Of a stretch of DNA of 64,000 bases, positions 34,924 through 43,270 are shown piece by piece (position 1 is the first letter of the stretch; each line of letters opens with the position of its first letter). A model generated the notes under the pieces. That model ran no database searches and was not told where the DNA came from. It saw only the letters and a program-made list of their open reading frames with translations. The translations under genes were made by a program, and so were the position numbers. The stretch spans positions 1 to 64,000 of the forward strand of contig CANFSP010000002.1 of NCBI GenBank assembly GCA_947449765.1, written 5' to 3'. This stretch comes from Actinomycetota bacterium. GTDB taxonomy: Bacteria; Actinomycetota; Actinomycetes; Actinomycetales; Microbacteriaceae.

Positions 34924-35784
34924 GTGAAACTCATTGGCATTCGTCGTCACGGCGACAACACCGTATACGTGGCAACGCGTCTCTCGGCGACACAGGCCGA
35001 AATCATTACCGACGTTGATTCGTTCTGGGCAGACCCATTCGCGGCACAAAAACGGTCAGCTACGGGGCAGGTAGTTGACCTCAACACGGCAACCGTCGTG
35101 CCCCCGGTACTTCCCGGCGCCAAGGTGTTCTGCATCGGTCTGAACTACCACGCCCACGTTGCCGAAGGGTCATTCAAAAACCAAGACCTCCCCGAGTACC
35201 CGACGATTTTCTCGCGTTTCACCTCGACGCTTGTGGTTGACGGAACACCCATCCCGATTCCGGCAAACGAAGCAGGAATCGACTGGGAGTGCGAGATTGC
35301 CGCATTCGTGGGCAAGACGATCGTTGATGCGGATGCTGATTCGGCACGGGCATCCGTCTTTGGATACGCCGCGTTCAACGACGTGACTTCGCGCTGGGCG
35401 CAAAAGGTCACATCGCAGTGGATTTTGGGTAAAAACGGCGACAACTCGGGACCGCTGGGCGACATCGTCACCGTCGATGAGGCGGGTGACTTGCGAGACG
35501 GTCTGCGCGTTCAAACCCGAGTCAACGGCGAAGTGACGCAAGACGGCAACACGCGCGACATGATCTACGAACTTGGTGAGACCCTGGCGCACATTTCGCG
35601 CACGATCACGCTGCGTCCTGGCGACGTCATCGCCACGGGAACTCCCGAGGGAGTCGGCTACGCCCGCACCCCTGTCTGGCTGTTGCAGCCCGGTGACGTG
35701 GTTGAGGTCGACATCGAGCGCATCGGTAAGGTTTCCAACCCCATTGTGAGCAATGACTATCGTCACACCGCAGTCAAGGGCTAG
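34924..35784 (+). CDS. Fumarylacetoacetate hydrolase family protein
   Basis: A 286-residue FAH-fold enzyme. The metal and substrate site is visible in 'CIGLNYHAHVAEG', 'DWECEIAAFVGK' (acidic metal ligands), 'GYAAFNDVTSRWAQ' and the C-terminal 'LRPGDVIATGTPEGVGYA'. Family members hydrolyse or decarboxylate acylpyruvates, 2-oxo-hept-3-ene-dioate and similar aromatic ring-cleavage products, or act as oxaloacetate decarboxylases. It heads an operon with CoA transferase and carboxyltransferase genes. The frame of the next gene begins just after this stop. Confidence 0.9.
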   Translation: MKLIGIRRHGDNTVYVATRLSATQAEIITDVDSFWADPFAAQKRSATGQVVDLNTATVVPPVLPGAKVFCIGLNYHAHVAEGSFKNQDLPEYPTIFSRFTSTLVVDGTPIPIPANEAGIDWECEIAAFVGKTIVDADADSARASVFGYAAFNDVTSRWAQKVTSQWILGKNGDNSGPLGDIVTVDEAGDLRDGLRVQTRVNGEVTQDGNTRDMIYELGETLAHISRTITLRPGDVIATGTPEGVGYARTPVWLLQPGDVVEVDIERIGKVSNPIVSNDYRHTAVKG

Positions 35785-35788
35785 CGTG

Positions 35789-36988
35789 ATGTCGCTTCCA
35801 CTTGCCGGTGTGAGCGTGCTCGACCTTAGTCGCGCGCTCGCCGGTCCGTATTGCACCGCCCTGCTCGCCGACCTCGGCGCAACAATCATCAAGGTTGAAT
35901 CGGTGAACGGCGGGGACATCACTCGTGCCTGGCCACCCTTTGAAGGCGACCACTCGCTCTACTTCGAATCGATCAACCGTGGTAAAAGTTCGATTGCGCT
36001 CGACTTTTACAAGCCGGATGCCCAGAAGTTGCTTCGTGACATGGCGCTCGCGTCCGATGTCGTCGTTGAGAATTTTCGTTCCGGCGTGATGACTGAGATG
36101 GGACTTGACCCCGATGAGTTGCGGCGGGAGAAACCTCAACTCGTCATCGCCTCCATCTCAGGATTCGGCGAGGTTGGTCCGCTCGCATCCTCGGCGGGTC
36201 TCGATCAAGTGGCACAAGCCATGTCCGGGTTGATGTCGATCACCGGCCCGAATGCGAGTGAGTTCTACCGTTTCGGCATCCCGATTATCGATATCGTGTC
36301 GGGGATTTTCAGCGCGGTAGGAATCATCGCTGCGCTCTACCAGCGCGACGCGGTCACGTCCGCCGGCGGAGAGGGTGCGATTGTCAGCACTTCGCTGCTC
36401 GAGTCGGCAATCGCGCTCTCGGTTTTTCAAGGTCAGCGCTATTTGTCGCTCGGTTCAGCGCCCACCCCGACTGGCAACGATCACCCGTCGCTCACTCCAT
36501 ACGGTGTTTACCACGCATCGGATGGGCCACTCGTCATCGCCGTTGGCAACGACAAACAGTGGATGCAGTTCTGCGCGCTGCTGGGGGCACCCGCGCTCGG
36601 CACCGACGAGAGATTCGCCACTGGTCGAGCCCGAACCGACAATCGTCCGGCACTCAAGGCTGAACTCGAACGCCTGCTCGCGGCCCGAACGGCTGTGGCG
36701 TGGACTGACATTATTCGCGAGGCAGGGATTCCGGTCGGACCCATCTATACCTACGACCAGGTGTTTGACGACGAGCAGGTAAAAGCGCTGAACATGGTCG
36801 TTGAGACCACGCGCGCCGACGGCTCGAACCTGCCACTCGTGCGCGGGCCGATCTCGATCAACCACGAACCGACGCCGATCACCAAGAATCCGCCAGCGCT
36901 AGGTGAAGACACCGATGCCGTGCTGGCAAGCTATGGTCTGTCGCCGGAACAGATTGCCGACCTTCGGGCTCAAGGCGTTGTGCGATGA
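35789..36988 (+). CDS. CaiB/BaiF family CoA transferase (class III)
   Basis: A 399-residue CoA transferase with segments 'VLDLSRALAGPYCTALLADL', 'IIKVESVNGGD', 'DVVVENFRSGV' and 'GLDQVAQAMSGLMSITG'. The catalytic aspartate is D168 in 'IPIIDIVSG', matching D169 of formyl-CoA transferase. It moves CoA between carboxylic acids. I start at ATG 35789 (or the adjacent GTG 35786) after AAGGG; an ORF from 35753 would overlap the upstream gene by 32 bases. It overlaps the next gene as ATGA. Confidence 0.93.
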   Translation: MSLPLAGVSVLDLSRALAGPYCTALLADLGATIIKVESVNGGDITRAWPPFEGDHSLYFESINRGKSSIALDFYKPDAQKLLRDMALASDVVVENFRSGVMTEMGLDPDELRREKPQLVIASISGFGEVGPLASSAGLDQVAQAMSGLMSITGPNASEFYRFGIPIIDIVSGIFSAVGIIAALYQRDAVTSAGGEGAIVSTSLLESAIALSVFQGQRYLSLGSAPTPTGNDHPSLTPYGVYHASDGPLVIAVGNDKQWMQFCALLGAPALGTDERFATGRARTDNRPALKAELERLLAARTAVAWTDIIREAGIPVGPIYTYDQVFDDEQVKALNMVVETTRADGSNLPLVRGPISINHEPTPITKNPPALGEDTDAVLASYGLSPEQIADLRAQGVVR

Positions 36989-38463
36989 AAGCGATGGAGC
37001 TCTTTCTCCAGGTTGCTGACGAGGGAACATATCGCGATTGGGCCATTCCACTCATCGATGTCAACCCCAGCCCGGCGTATGCAGCCGAACTTGCTCGAGC
37101 CGCCGAGAAGAGCGGTGTCGACGAGTCCGTTATTTCGGGTGAAGCCCTGGTCCGAGGTCGCCGCGTTGCCTTTGTTGCCTGCGAGTTCTCGTTCATGGCG
37201 GGCACGATTGGCATGGCGGCGGCTGAGCGACTGGTGGCCACAATCGAGCGCGCCACCGCCGAGGGTTTGCCGTTGCTTGCCGGACCAGCCTCGGGCGGAA
37301 CGCGCATGCAGGAGGGAACACTCGCCTTCATGGCGATGGTCAAAATCTCGGCCGCCATCGCCAGGCACAAAGAGGCTGGCTTGCCCTATCTCGTCTACTT
37401 GCGCAATCCCACGACCGGTGGCGTGATGGCGACCTGGGGGTCGCTTGGTCACCTTACGGTTGCTGAGCCTGGAGCTCTCGTTGGATTTCTTGGTCCTCGA
37501 GTGCACGAAGCACTCTTCGGGTTTGCCTTCCCTGAGGGTGTGCAGACGAGCGAAAACCTGTTCCGTCACGGACTCATCGACGCGGTCCTTCCGGCCGAGC
37601 AGCTGCCCACCATCATTGACCGCGTGCTGGGCATCCTCATGACGCCTCGCACTCTCAACTACGCGGATGCTCTGCCCAGCCAGGGCGACATCGCATTCAC
37701 CTCAACGGCAGACGCGATTACGCGGTCGCGGCGCAAAGACCGGCCGGGTATCAAGGCACTCCTGCGTCTGGCTGCCGACGATGTGCTGCCCCTCAACGGC
37801 ACCGGTGAGGGGGAACACGATCCCGGCATGGTGCTCGCGCTCGCCAGGTTCGGTGGGGTGTCGTGTGTCATCCTCGGGCAAGACCGGGTCACACAACGCA
37901 CGGGCAAGCCGATGGGGCCGGCCGCGCTACGCGAAGCGCGTCGGGGGATGCGTCTCGCCGTCGAGCTCAAGCTCCCGCTCGTCACGGTCATCGATACGCC
38001 CGGTGCCGCACTCACTCCCGAGGCCGAAGAGGGCGGGTTGGCGCAGGAGATTGCCCGTTGCCTCAGCGACTTGACGACCATCGAGACACCGGTGGTTTCG
38101 GTCATCCTCGGGGAGGGAACCGGTGGGGGAGCGATCGCTCTTCTTCCGGCCGACTACACCATCGCGTCGCAAAATGGATGGCTTGCGCCGCTGCCACCCG
38201 AGGGTGCGAGCGCCATCATCCATCGCAATCTTGATCACGCCATGGAGATGGCCGAGGCTCAGGGCGTCTCGTCGCAGGCTCTGCTGGGCAACGGCATTGT
38301 TGATCACGTGGTGCCCGAACTTCCGGACGCTGCCGATGAACCGGCTGAGTTCTGTGCCCGCCTGGCCGTTGCCCTCGAGCAGACGCTGGCTCACCTGTCG
38401 ACGATCGACAGTCGCGACATTCTCAGTGCGCGGTATCGCCGATATCGTCGGCTAGGTCTTTAG
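36985..38463 (+). CDS. Fused acyl-CoA carboxyltransferase (AccD-AccA type)
   Basis: A 492-residue carboxyltransferase. Residues 1 to about 235 resemble the beta subunit crotonase domain ('GPASGGTRMQEGTLAFMAM', 'NPTTGGVMATWGSLG', 'AEPGALVGFLGPRV'). Residues from about 250 resemble the alpha subunit ('PLVTVIDTPGAALTPEAEEG', 'VVSVILGEGTGGGAIALL'). No zinc-finger N-terminus, biotin carboxylase or biotin carrier is encoded nearby. It may be the carboxyltransferase of an acyl-CoA carboxylase completed by a biotin carboxylase elsewhere, acting on the CoA ester made by the preceding gene (inference). It is the last gene of the operon. Confidence 0.88.
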   Translation: MKAMELFLQVADEGTYRDWAIPLIDVNPSPAYAAELARAAEKSGVDESVISGEALVRGRRVAFVACEFSFMAGTIGMAAAERLVATIERATAEGLPLLAGPASGGTRMQEGTLAFMAMVKISAAIARHKEAGLPYLVYLRNPTTGGVMATWGSLGHLTVAEPGALVGFLGPRVHEALFGFAFPEGVQTSENLFRHGLIDAVLPAEQLPTIIDRVLGILMTPRTLNYADALPSQGDIAFTSTADAITRSRRKDRPGIKALLRLAADDVLPLNGTGEGEHDPGMVLALARFGGVSCVILGQDRVTQRTGKPMGPAALREARRGMRLAVELKLPLVTVIDTPGAALTPEAEEGGLAQEIARCLSDLTTIETPVVSVILGEGTGGGAIALLPADYTIASQNGWLAPLPPEGASAIIHRNLDHAMEMAEAQGVSSQALLGNGIVDHVVPELPDAADEPAEFCARLAVALEQTLAHLSTIDSRDILSARYRRYRRLGL

Positions 38464-38473
38464 CCGCTAGGCG

Positions 38474-39898
38474 CTAGGCTTCGTAACCTGCGGGGTGCCG
38501 CAGCGTCCACGCGTACTCGCGCTCGAGTGCGAGACCAAGCTGCAGAATTGTCGCCTCATCGCCGGGTCGACCCACCAGTTGAATCCCGACCGGCATGCCG
38601 TCGCGGTCGACGTGTACGGGATAGCTGGCCGCCGGGAGCCCGGACAGGCTTGCGGTGAGGGTGAGTCCAGCCATGCGCCGCTCGAGCAGGCGTTCACTCG
38701 CCGGGTCGTCGTTTGCCTCACCGTGAACCTGATCTACCGGTGGTACGCAGGTGGCCATGGTTGGTGTGAGAAGTACGTCGAAGTCCCGCCCCCACTGTGC
38801 GACAACCTCGCGAGCTTGAACCTGGACGTCACGCAAAAGCGCAACGTACTCCGCAGCATCGACCCGGTGGGCTTGGGCGATCTTGTACTGGATGAACGGC
38901 TCACACTTGTCACCGTTGGGGCCAACGAGCAGCACGCTGTAGGCAGCCATGACGGTTTGAACGAATGACCCAAGCGTTGCATCCTCAAACATGAAGGGAG
39001 TCACCGTGGTCACTGTGTGCCCGAGCCGTTCAAGCGAACGAGCGGTCACGTTGACCGCTTCGATGCAGTCCTCGTCGACGGGCAAGCCAATCTTGTCAAG
39101 AGGGAGCACACCGATGCGCAACCTGCCCGGGTTGTCATTCATGGCGAGGGCGAAGGGTCGTTCGGGTGCGCGCGAGAAGAACCAACCGAGTGAATCACCG
39201 ACCGCCAGGGTGTCGAGAATGGTGGCAGTGTCTTCAACGGTTCGCGTGACGACACCTTCGGTGACGGCGTAATTCCACATTTCGAGGTCTGTCGGAATGC
39301 GCCCCCGACTGGGCTTGAGCCCGACCAGACCGTTTGCCGATGCCGGCATGCGAATCGATCCGCCGCCGTCGGATGCGTGTGCCGCCGGGGCGAGACCGGC
39401 CGCAACCGCGGCCGCCGCGCCCCCGGATGAACCAGCGACCGAACGCTCGAGATTCCACGGGTTGCGCGTTGCCCCGTATCTCGCGTTGACCGTATCGGTG
39501 ACGGCAGCAAGCTCAGGGGTGTTGGTGCGACCCATCAAGGCGAAGCCTGCCGAGCGAAAGAGGTGAGCGGTGAAGCCATCCTCGGTTGCGAGCTCATCAC
39601 CAAAAGCCCACGAGCCCATCGTGTCGGGGTTCCCGCGCACTTTGCCGAAGTCCTTGAACGGCAGGGGCACTCCTTCAAACGGGCGGATGTTCGCGCCCGA
39701 GTCGAGCCGGACCTGCGAGTCTGTGGCGGCCTCGAGTGCGAGCTGTTCATCCAGCCAGATGATCGCGTTTATTGCCGGATTGAGTCGTTCAACCCGGTCG
39801 AGGTAGGCCTGCATGACTTCGGGAGCTGAGATGTGCCTGTCGCGCAGGAGTCGCGCCATGCTCGTGGCCGACATGAACGGATCAAACTCGTGAGACAT
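38474..39898 (-). CDS. Amidase (amidase signature family)
   Basis: A 474-residue Ser-cisSer-Lys hydrolase. The catalytic lysine is in 'GVPLPFKDFGKV', the cis-serine in 'ERSVAGSSGGAAAAVAAG' and the nucleophilic serine in 'HASDGGGSIRMPAS'. Family members cleave carboxylic amides, including aryl amides, and some resemble GatA. Start ATG 39898 is used because AAGGAG precedes it by 7 bases; an extension to 39967 would run to the element boundary. Its upstream flank begins the 48-bp attachment repeat at 39984, so its original promoter was displaced by the element insertion. Confidence 0.9.
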   Translation of the reverse strand: MSHEFDPFMSATSMARLLRDRHISAPEVMQAYLDRVERLNPAINAIIWLDEQLALEAATDSQVRLDSGANIRPFEGVPLPFKDFGKVRGNPDTMGSWAFGDELATEDGFTAHLFRSAGFALMGRTNTPELAAVTDTVNARYGATRNPWNLERSVAGSSGGAAAAVAAGLAPAAHASDGGGSIRMPASANGLVGLKPSRGRIPTDLEMWNYAVTEGVVTRTVEDTATILDTLAVGDSLGWFFSRAPERPFALAMNDNPGRLRIGVLPLDKIGLPVDEDCIEAVNVTARSLERLGHTVTTVTPFMFEDATLGSFVQTVMAAYSVLLVGPNGDKCEPFIQYKIAQAHRVDAAEYVALLRDVQVQAREVVAQWGRDFDVLLTPTMATCVPPVDQVHGEANDDPASERLLERRMAGLTLTASLSGLPAASYPVHVDRDGMPVGIQLVGRPGDEATILQLGLALEREYAWTLRHPAGYEA

Positions 39899-39983
39899 GC
39901 ATTTGCTCCTTCGCGGGCGTGCAGACGCCACTGCTTCGATACCAGCACAGTTGTGCGTGCCTGGCAACTGAGGAGCAAAAAAA

Positions 39984-40031
39984 TGGTGGCTCCGACGGGC
40001 GTCGATCCCGTGACCTCACGATTTTCAGTCG
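39984..40031. repeat. attL: distal 48-bp copy of the tRNA-Phe 3' half
   Basis: Identical base for base to 49687-49734. It covers the tRNA from its anticodon region to CCA, the usual crossover segment for tyrosine integrases. Just inside (40032-40058) the sequence still resembles a degenerate tRNA 5' half ('GAGCTACAGAGCCGAG'). Confidence 0.93.
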
Positions 40032-40099
40032 GTCTCAACAATGAGCTACAGAGCCGAGCGCTCCAATTGACGAGAAACAGCAAGGTTGTGCGGTCACCC

Positions 40100-40129
40100 G
40101 TGGGCCAGCTCCGTGGGCAGATCGTGGGC
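40100..40129. repeat. Three GTGGGC repeats near the distal end (candidate integrase arm sites)
   Basis: GTGGGC occurs at 40100, 40113 and 40124; the last two are 11 bases apart. The same hexamer with flanking TTGTGGGCAA occurs 11 bases apart at 49598 and 49609 near the other end. This arrangement is what is expected of arm-type binding sites. The rest of 39899-40273 holds no gene that I can support. Confidence 0.6.
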
Positions 40130-40273
40130 AACTAAAGGAGCCTCCTTTGCTACTTTGGCTGACGGCGAACACGCCGCATCTCAGACTTAAAGTCATTTAG
40201 ACTCAAACTCCGCGACGGGGCCATCCCGTTCGGTCATCCAAGCGGATGGAACGTATCTGAGTAAGGAAAAACC

Positions 40274-41578
40274 ATGATTGAAAACCGCCCACGGGTTGAA
40301 CGCGAACCCGACCCTGATTGGCCGACCATCGTGAAGAGCGATGGCACGCATTGGCATTCGAGCGAGCTTCGCAAAGCTTTCGGCGACAAGTACGAAGGCC
40401 CCCAAGGGGATTCTGGATATAACGTCCGCTGTATTGAGGACCCAAGCCATCTCCAAGGCACTTATATCTACTGGCACAACAATCAAGACGGGACCGTTGG
40501 TTTCAAATACGATTGCCGCCGCTGCCGCACCGAGTTCAACATTGACCTCGAAGCACAATTCTCGATTTTCAGCGCCTGGCTCAAGGATCGTGAATTGGTA
40601 GACGGCCGTTGGCTTCGCCATTCCAATCCGTTCGATCACGATTTAGACGCCTCGAAGCTCGAGTTTGTGCAAGACCAGGAGGGCAACCATCTCTTTTACC
40701 GTGGAGGGGTGCATTTTGTTTACGGCAAGCCTGGGACGTGCAAGTCTTGGTTGGCCCTTTGGACGCTCAAGTTCGCCAATGTCCGCCTCTGGGACTTTGA
40801 GAATGGGATTACAGGCACTCTGGGCCGCCTGAAGGCCCTGGGAGTGGATCGTGAAGCGGCGAATGGATATACCGTTCCCAGCTCGCCTGATGAAGTTACA
40901 GCACGTGTGCGTGAGTATGTTTCTACGAAGCCTGACATCTTGTGCATTGATGGTTTCTCAGGCTTCGCCGACGTTATGGGCATCAACCCTGAATCTAACT
41001 CAGACGTGATGCGTGCCTTCACTGAAGTCTTTTACCCCCTGAAACGTGTTGGCGTCACAGTCATAGTGCTCGATCACTTGCCAAAGGACTCTGGCACTGA
41101 GGATTTCCCTATTGGAGCACAGACGAAGAAGAGTCAGGCCGATGCGGCATTTCTCTTCAAGAGCACCTCGTCCAATAAAGACGTGGATATTTTCGTCTCT
41201 AAAGATCGCCATGGTGAGTTGCTTGAGCGTTGCGAGCCAGGCTCAATGCCACGTCGCTTCGGGCGCTTGACCCTGGAGTCCGAGGAGAGCGCCGTTTCAA
41301 TCCGTATTTCACCTGCCTACAAGGCCCAAGTTGACGGGGACTTGGTATCCGTTGGCGACGTCGAACTCATGCAAGCCATCTATGACTACGTGGAGGCACA
41401 CCCCGAGTGCAACAAGGGGGAGATCGAACGCAATGTCCTGGGAAAAACAGAACGCAAGCGCAAGGCTCTGTCTGCTCTGAAAGACGGTGGCTATTTGGTA
41501 ACCCGTGAAGTTGGAACATCCCATGTCCACACGGTGGGTAAGGAATTTATCCCGCAATGGACACCGATTGGGGCCTAA
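40274..41578 (+). CDS. RecA-like AAA (AAA_25) replication protein with zinc-binding N-terminus
   Basis: A 434-residue protein typical of replication modules of integrative elements. Residues 50-90 contain C53, H59, C81 and C84 ('YDCRRCRTEF'), a likely zinc ribbon. The ATPase core has Walker A 'GKPGTCKSW' (151-159), Walker B 'ILCIDGFSG' and 'VTVIVLDHLPKDSG' (H and D of RepA-type helicases), then 'IGAQTKKSQADAAF'. In Walker A the glycine before lysine is replaced by cysteine (C156), an unusual change. The C-terminus (about 365-434) resembles a winged helix. AAGGAA precedes the ATG. Confidence 0.75.
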   Translation: MIENRPRVEREPDPDWPTIVKSDGTHWHSSELRKAFGDKYEGPQGDSGYNVRCIEDPSHLQGTYIYWHNNQDGTVGFKYDCRRCRTEFNIDLEAQFSIFSAWLKDRELVDGRWLRHSNPFDHDLDASKLEFVQDQEGNHLFYRGGVHFVYGKPGTCKSWLALWTLKFANVRLWDFENGITGTLGRLKALGVDREAANGYTVPSSPDEVTARVREYVSTKPDILCIDGFSGFADVMGINPESNSDVMRAFTEVFYPLKRVGVTVIVLDHLPKDSGTEDFPIGAQTKKSQADAAFLFKSTSSNKDVDIFVSKDRHGELLERCEPGSMPRRFGRLTLESEESAVSIRISPAYKAQVDGDLVSVGDVELMQAIYDYVEAHPECNKGEIERNVLGKTERKRKALSALKDGGYLVTREVGTSHVHTVGKEFIPQWTPIGA

Positions 41579-41610
41579 CTTACTTCGCCCTCATTGAAGG
41601 CCCTTGTCTC

Positions 41611-41641
41611 GCCCCCACGCCCCCCTATAGGGGGCGGGGGC
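41611..41641. terminator. GC-rich stem-loop downstream of the replication gene
   Basis: GCCCCCACGCCCCCCT pairs with AGGGGGCGGGGGC around a 2-4-base loop, with one or two bulges. It lies 33 bases after the replication gene stop. With no T-run it might be a terminator, an origin hairpin or a protein site. The remainder of this 167-base gap holds the promoter area of the excisionase-like gene. Confidence 0.6.
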
Positions 41642-41708
41642 AAGGCAACATAGGGCACGATCATTTAGGAGTTACTGGACGTTTAGACAGACACAAAAAC
41701 GTCACGAT

Positions 41709-41731
41709 GTCATCCTGGAAGGGGGGATGAC
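41709..41731. promoter_or_regulatory. Operator-like inverted repeat before the excisionase candidate
   Basis: GTCATCC and GGATGAC pair perfectly around a 9-base spacer, just upstream of the ribosome binding site (GGAAGGAAATAGTAATG). It is suited to autoregulation by the small HTH protein that follows. Confidence 0.55.
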
Positions 41732-41745
41732 GGAAGGAAATAGTA

Positions 41746-41931
41746 ATGAAAATAGAACGCGGAGTACCCGTGATGTTCTCTCCCAAGCAGGTGGCCCAGA
41801 TATTGAATATTTCTCGTAGCCAGGTCTACGTCTTACTGAAGGGTGGAGATCTGGAGAGCGTTGCAATCCGCGGATGCCGACGAGTATCAGAAGACCAGCT
41901 AGTCCGCTACATCAGCATTCTCGAGTCATGA
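41746..41931 (+). CDS. Small HTH protein, excisionase/MerR-like (recombination directionality factor candidate)
   Basis: A 61-residue protein with a single winged helix of the HTH_17 excisionase type: 'FSPKQVAQILNISRSQVYVL' then 'LESVAIRGCRRVSEDQLVRY'. Such proteins bend attachment DNA and steer the integrase to excision, and some repress promoters. It follows an inverted repeat that could be its operator, and lies in the same element as the integrase. Length and position fit an excisionase well. Confidence 0.82.
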   Translation: MKIERGVPVMFSPKQVAQILNISRSQVYVLLKGGDLESVAIRGCRRVSEDQLVRYISILES

Positions 41932-42262
41932 CAGCCTTGGATGCCCATGTGAAGTTAGCTGATAAGAACGATTTGGTGAGGATCGCCAAGATAGGAATCC
42001 TGTCGCCACTGCCTATCAATTGGAGTCTGAGTGAGCTTCAGTTTGGACCCTCACAGACGTACGGCTAGCAGGACACTTGATATTTGGAATCTCGCCCCCC
42101 GTACACCTGGTCATAGCCACGGATGAGGAGTTCGAATCCAGAGCAGTGTTCAATCTTTATTGTCCAGGCCAGTCCTGGTGTGGCCACCCATTAAGTGCAA
42201 AGTTTGGGACAAATCGCCAGGTGAGAAATACGCTTGTCACCTATGCGAGTTGGGTAGTAGCC
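41932..42262. other. 331-base stretch without a supported gene
   Basis: Short frames exist here (61-75 codons), but none has a good ribosome binding site or recognisable motif, and their composition is not protein-like. The stretch is between the plus-strand excisionase candidate and the 3' end of the minus-strand nuclease gene. It may hold the remains of a lost gene or transcription end signals; I see no clear hairpin. Confidence 0.5.
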
Positions 42263-43270
42263 TCAACGACCAGTTGGGGCTTCAATGCCTGGCTTGAAGA
42301 CTAGGCGATAGAGATCATCGCCCACATATTCGACCATCACTCCCGTACTTCCAAAACGCGTTAGGTCTTCCGTGTCCACGAAGACTCCTGAAGCCAGGCC
42401 CAACCGTTTGCGGAAATACTTACCCAAGAGGGCGTTGTCGTGTGGCGTCTCGAGTGCTTTGTCGCCGTCCTGAGCAACAGTCGCGATAAAAGACTCACCG
42501 TCGTCCGTGATCAGTTGAAAGTGCTCACCTCGGGGCGGAAAAAACTGTTTGGCCGCAATCGCTGACGGAATCGGAATATAGGCCTGATCAGGGTTACGCC
42601 CCTCTCTTTGGCCCCAATTGAGACCAGATTTCTCGTGGACCTGTCCCACATTGCGCGTGAGTTGGACCAGCGGGAGGACGACGGCTTGTGCCGCGGAGGC
42701 GTCTGGCAGGACGAGGCTTTGCTTGGCTTCTCCCACGGGCACATCATCCGTGATGGCGAGGTAGTCCGCGAGATCGGGGTTGAGGTAGCTGATTGAGTTA
42801 GAGGCGCTGTCCAGAACGTAGTTCAGGGCGGCCTCTGGGTCGATTTCCACCATCGCCTCATGGTGTTCAGCTGAACCCCGCGAAAGGCCAAAGCCCATTT
42901 GCGTGTAGTTGGCCGAACCAGCCCATGCACGGTAGGGCCCAGCCTCGTTGCTCCACACATAGACCTTTGAGTGGATCGACTTACCAGGCAGAGTGAAGGC
43001 ACAGTTGAATCGAGCACCCGCCGCCTGTCTAGGTATCGATTTGAACCCACTGAGAGAGTGTTGGGGTAATCCATCAACCCCTGTCATTCCAACAAGTAGG
43101 TCCAGCTCAACTCGACGATCCGTAGCTGCCCGTAATTCATTGATGTGGCGAGTGACCATCGTCGGACTCGCATATCCAGACACCACGTGAAGTTCCGTGG
43201 CCCCTTCTAGCGCGGGTTTGATCAGGACTTCATGAAAAAGTTCCTTGGTCGATAGTGACGCTCGAGTCAT
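42263..43270 (-). CDS. PLD-superfamily restriction endonuclease (NgoFVII-like)
   Basis: A 335-residue nuclease candidate. The N-terminal PLD-type catalytic motif is 'SIHSKVYVW' (H100, K102) followed by 'AWAGSANYTQMGF' (G118, S119, N121) and E138 in 'HHEAMVEI', with one motif per chain so a dimer would form the site, as in BfiI and NgoFVII. Upstream 'HVVSGYASPTMVTRHI' is also typical of NgoFVII-family enzymes. The C-terminal half (about 180-335) probably binds DNA. It overlaps the stop of the cytosine methyltransferase gene by one base (TGATG), the normal arrangement of a type II modification-restriction pair. Confidence 0.85.
   Translation of the reverse strand: MTRASLSTKELFHEVLIKPALEGATELHVVSGYASPTMVTRHINELRAATDRRVELDLLVGMTGVDGLPQHSLSGFKSIPRQAAGARFNCAFTLPGKSIHSKVYVWSNEAGPYRAWAGSANYTQMGFGLSRGSAEHHEAMVEIDPEAALNYVLDSASNSISYLNPDLADYLAITDDVPVGEAKQSLVLPDASAAQAVVLPLVQLTRNVGQVHEKSGLNWGQREGRNPDQAYIPIPSAIAAKQFFPPRGEHFQLITDDGESFIATVAQDGDKALETPHDNALLGKYFRKRLGLASGVFVDTEDLTRFGSTGVMVEYVGDDLYRLVFKPGIEAPTGR

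Noticed and set aside
39833-40135. 100-codon frame over the attachment site
   Set aside because: It reads through the amidase start, the tRNA fragment and the arm repeats and lacks a ribosome binding site.
41874-42304. Two short frames after the excisionase candidate
   Set aside because: No motif, poor start signals and atypical composition; one overlaps the excisionase and the other the nuclease end.
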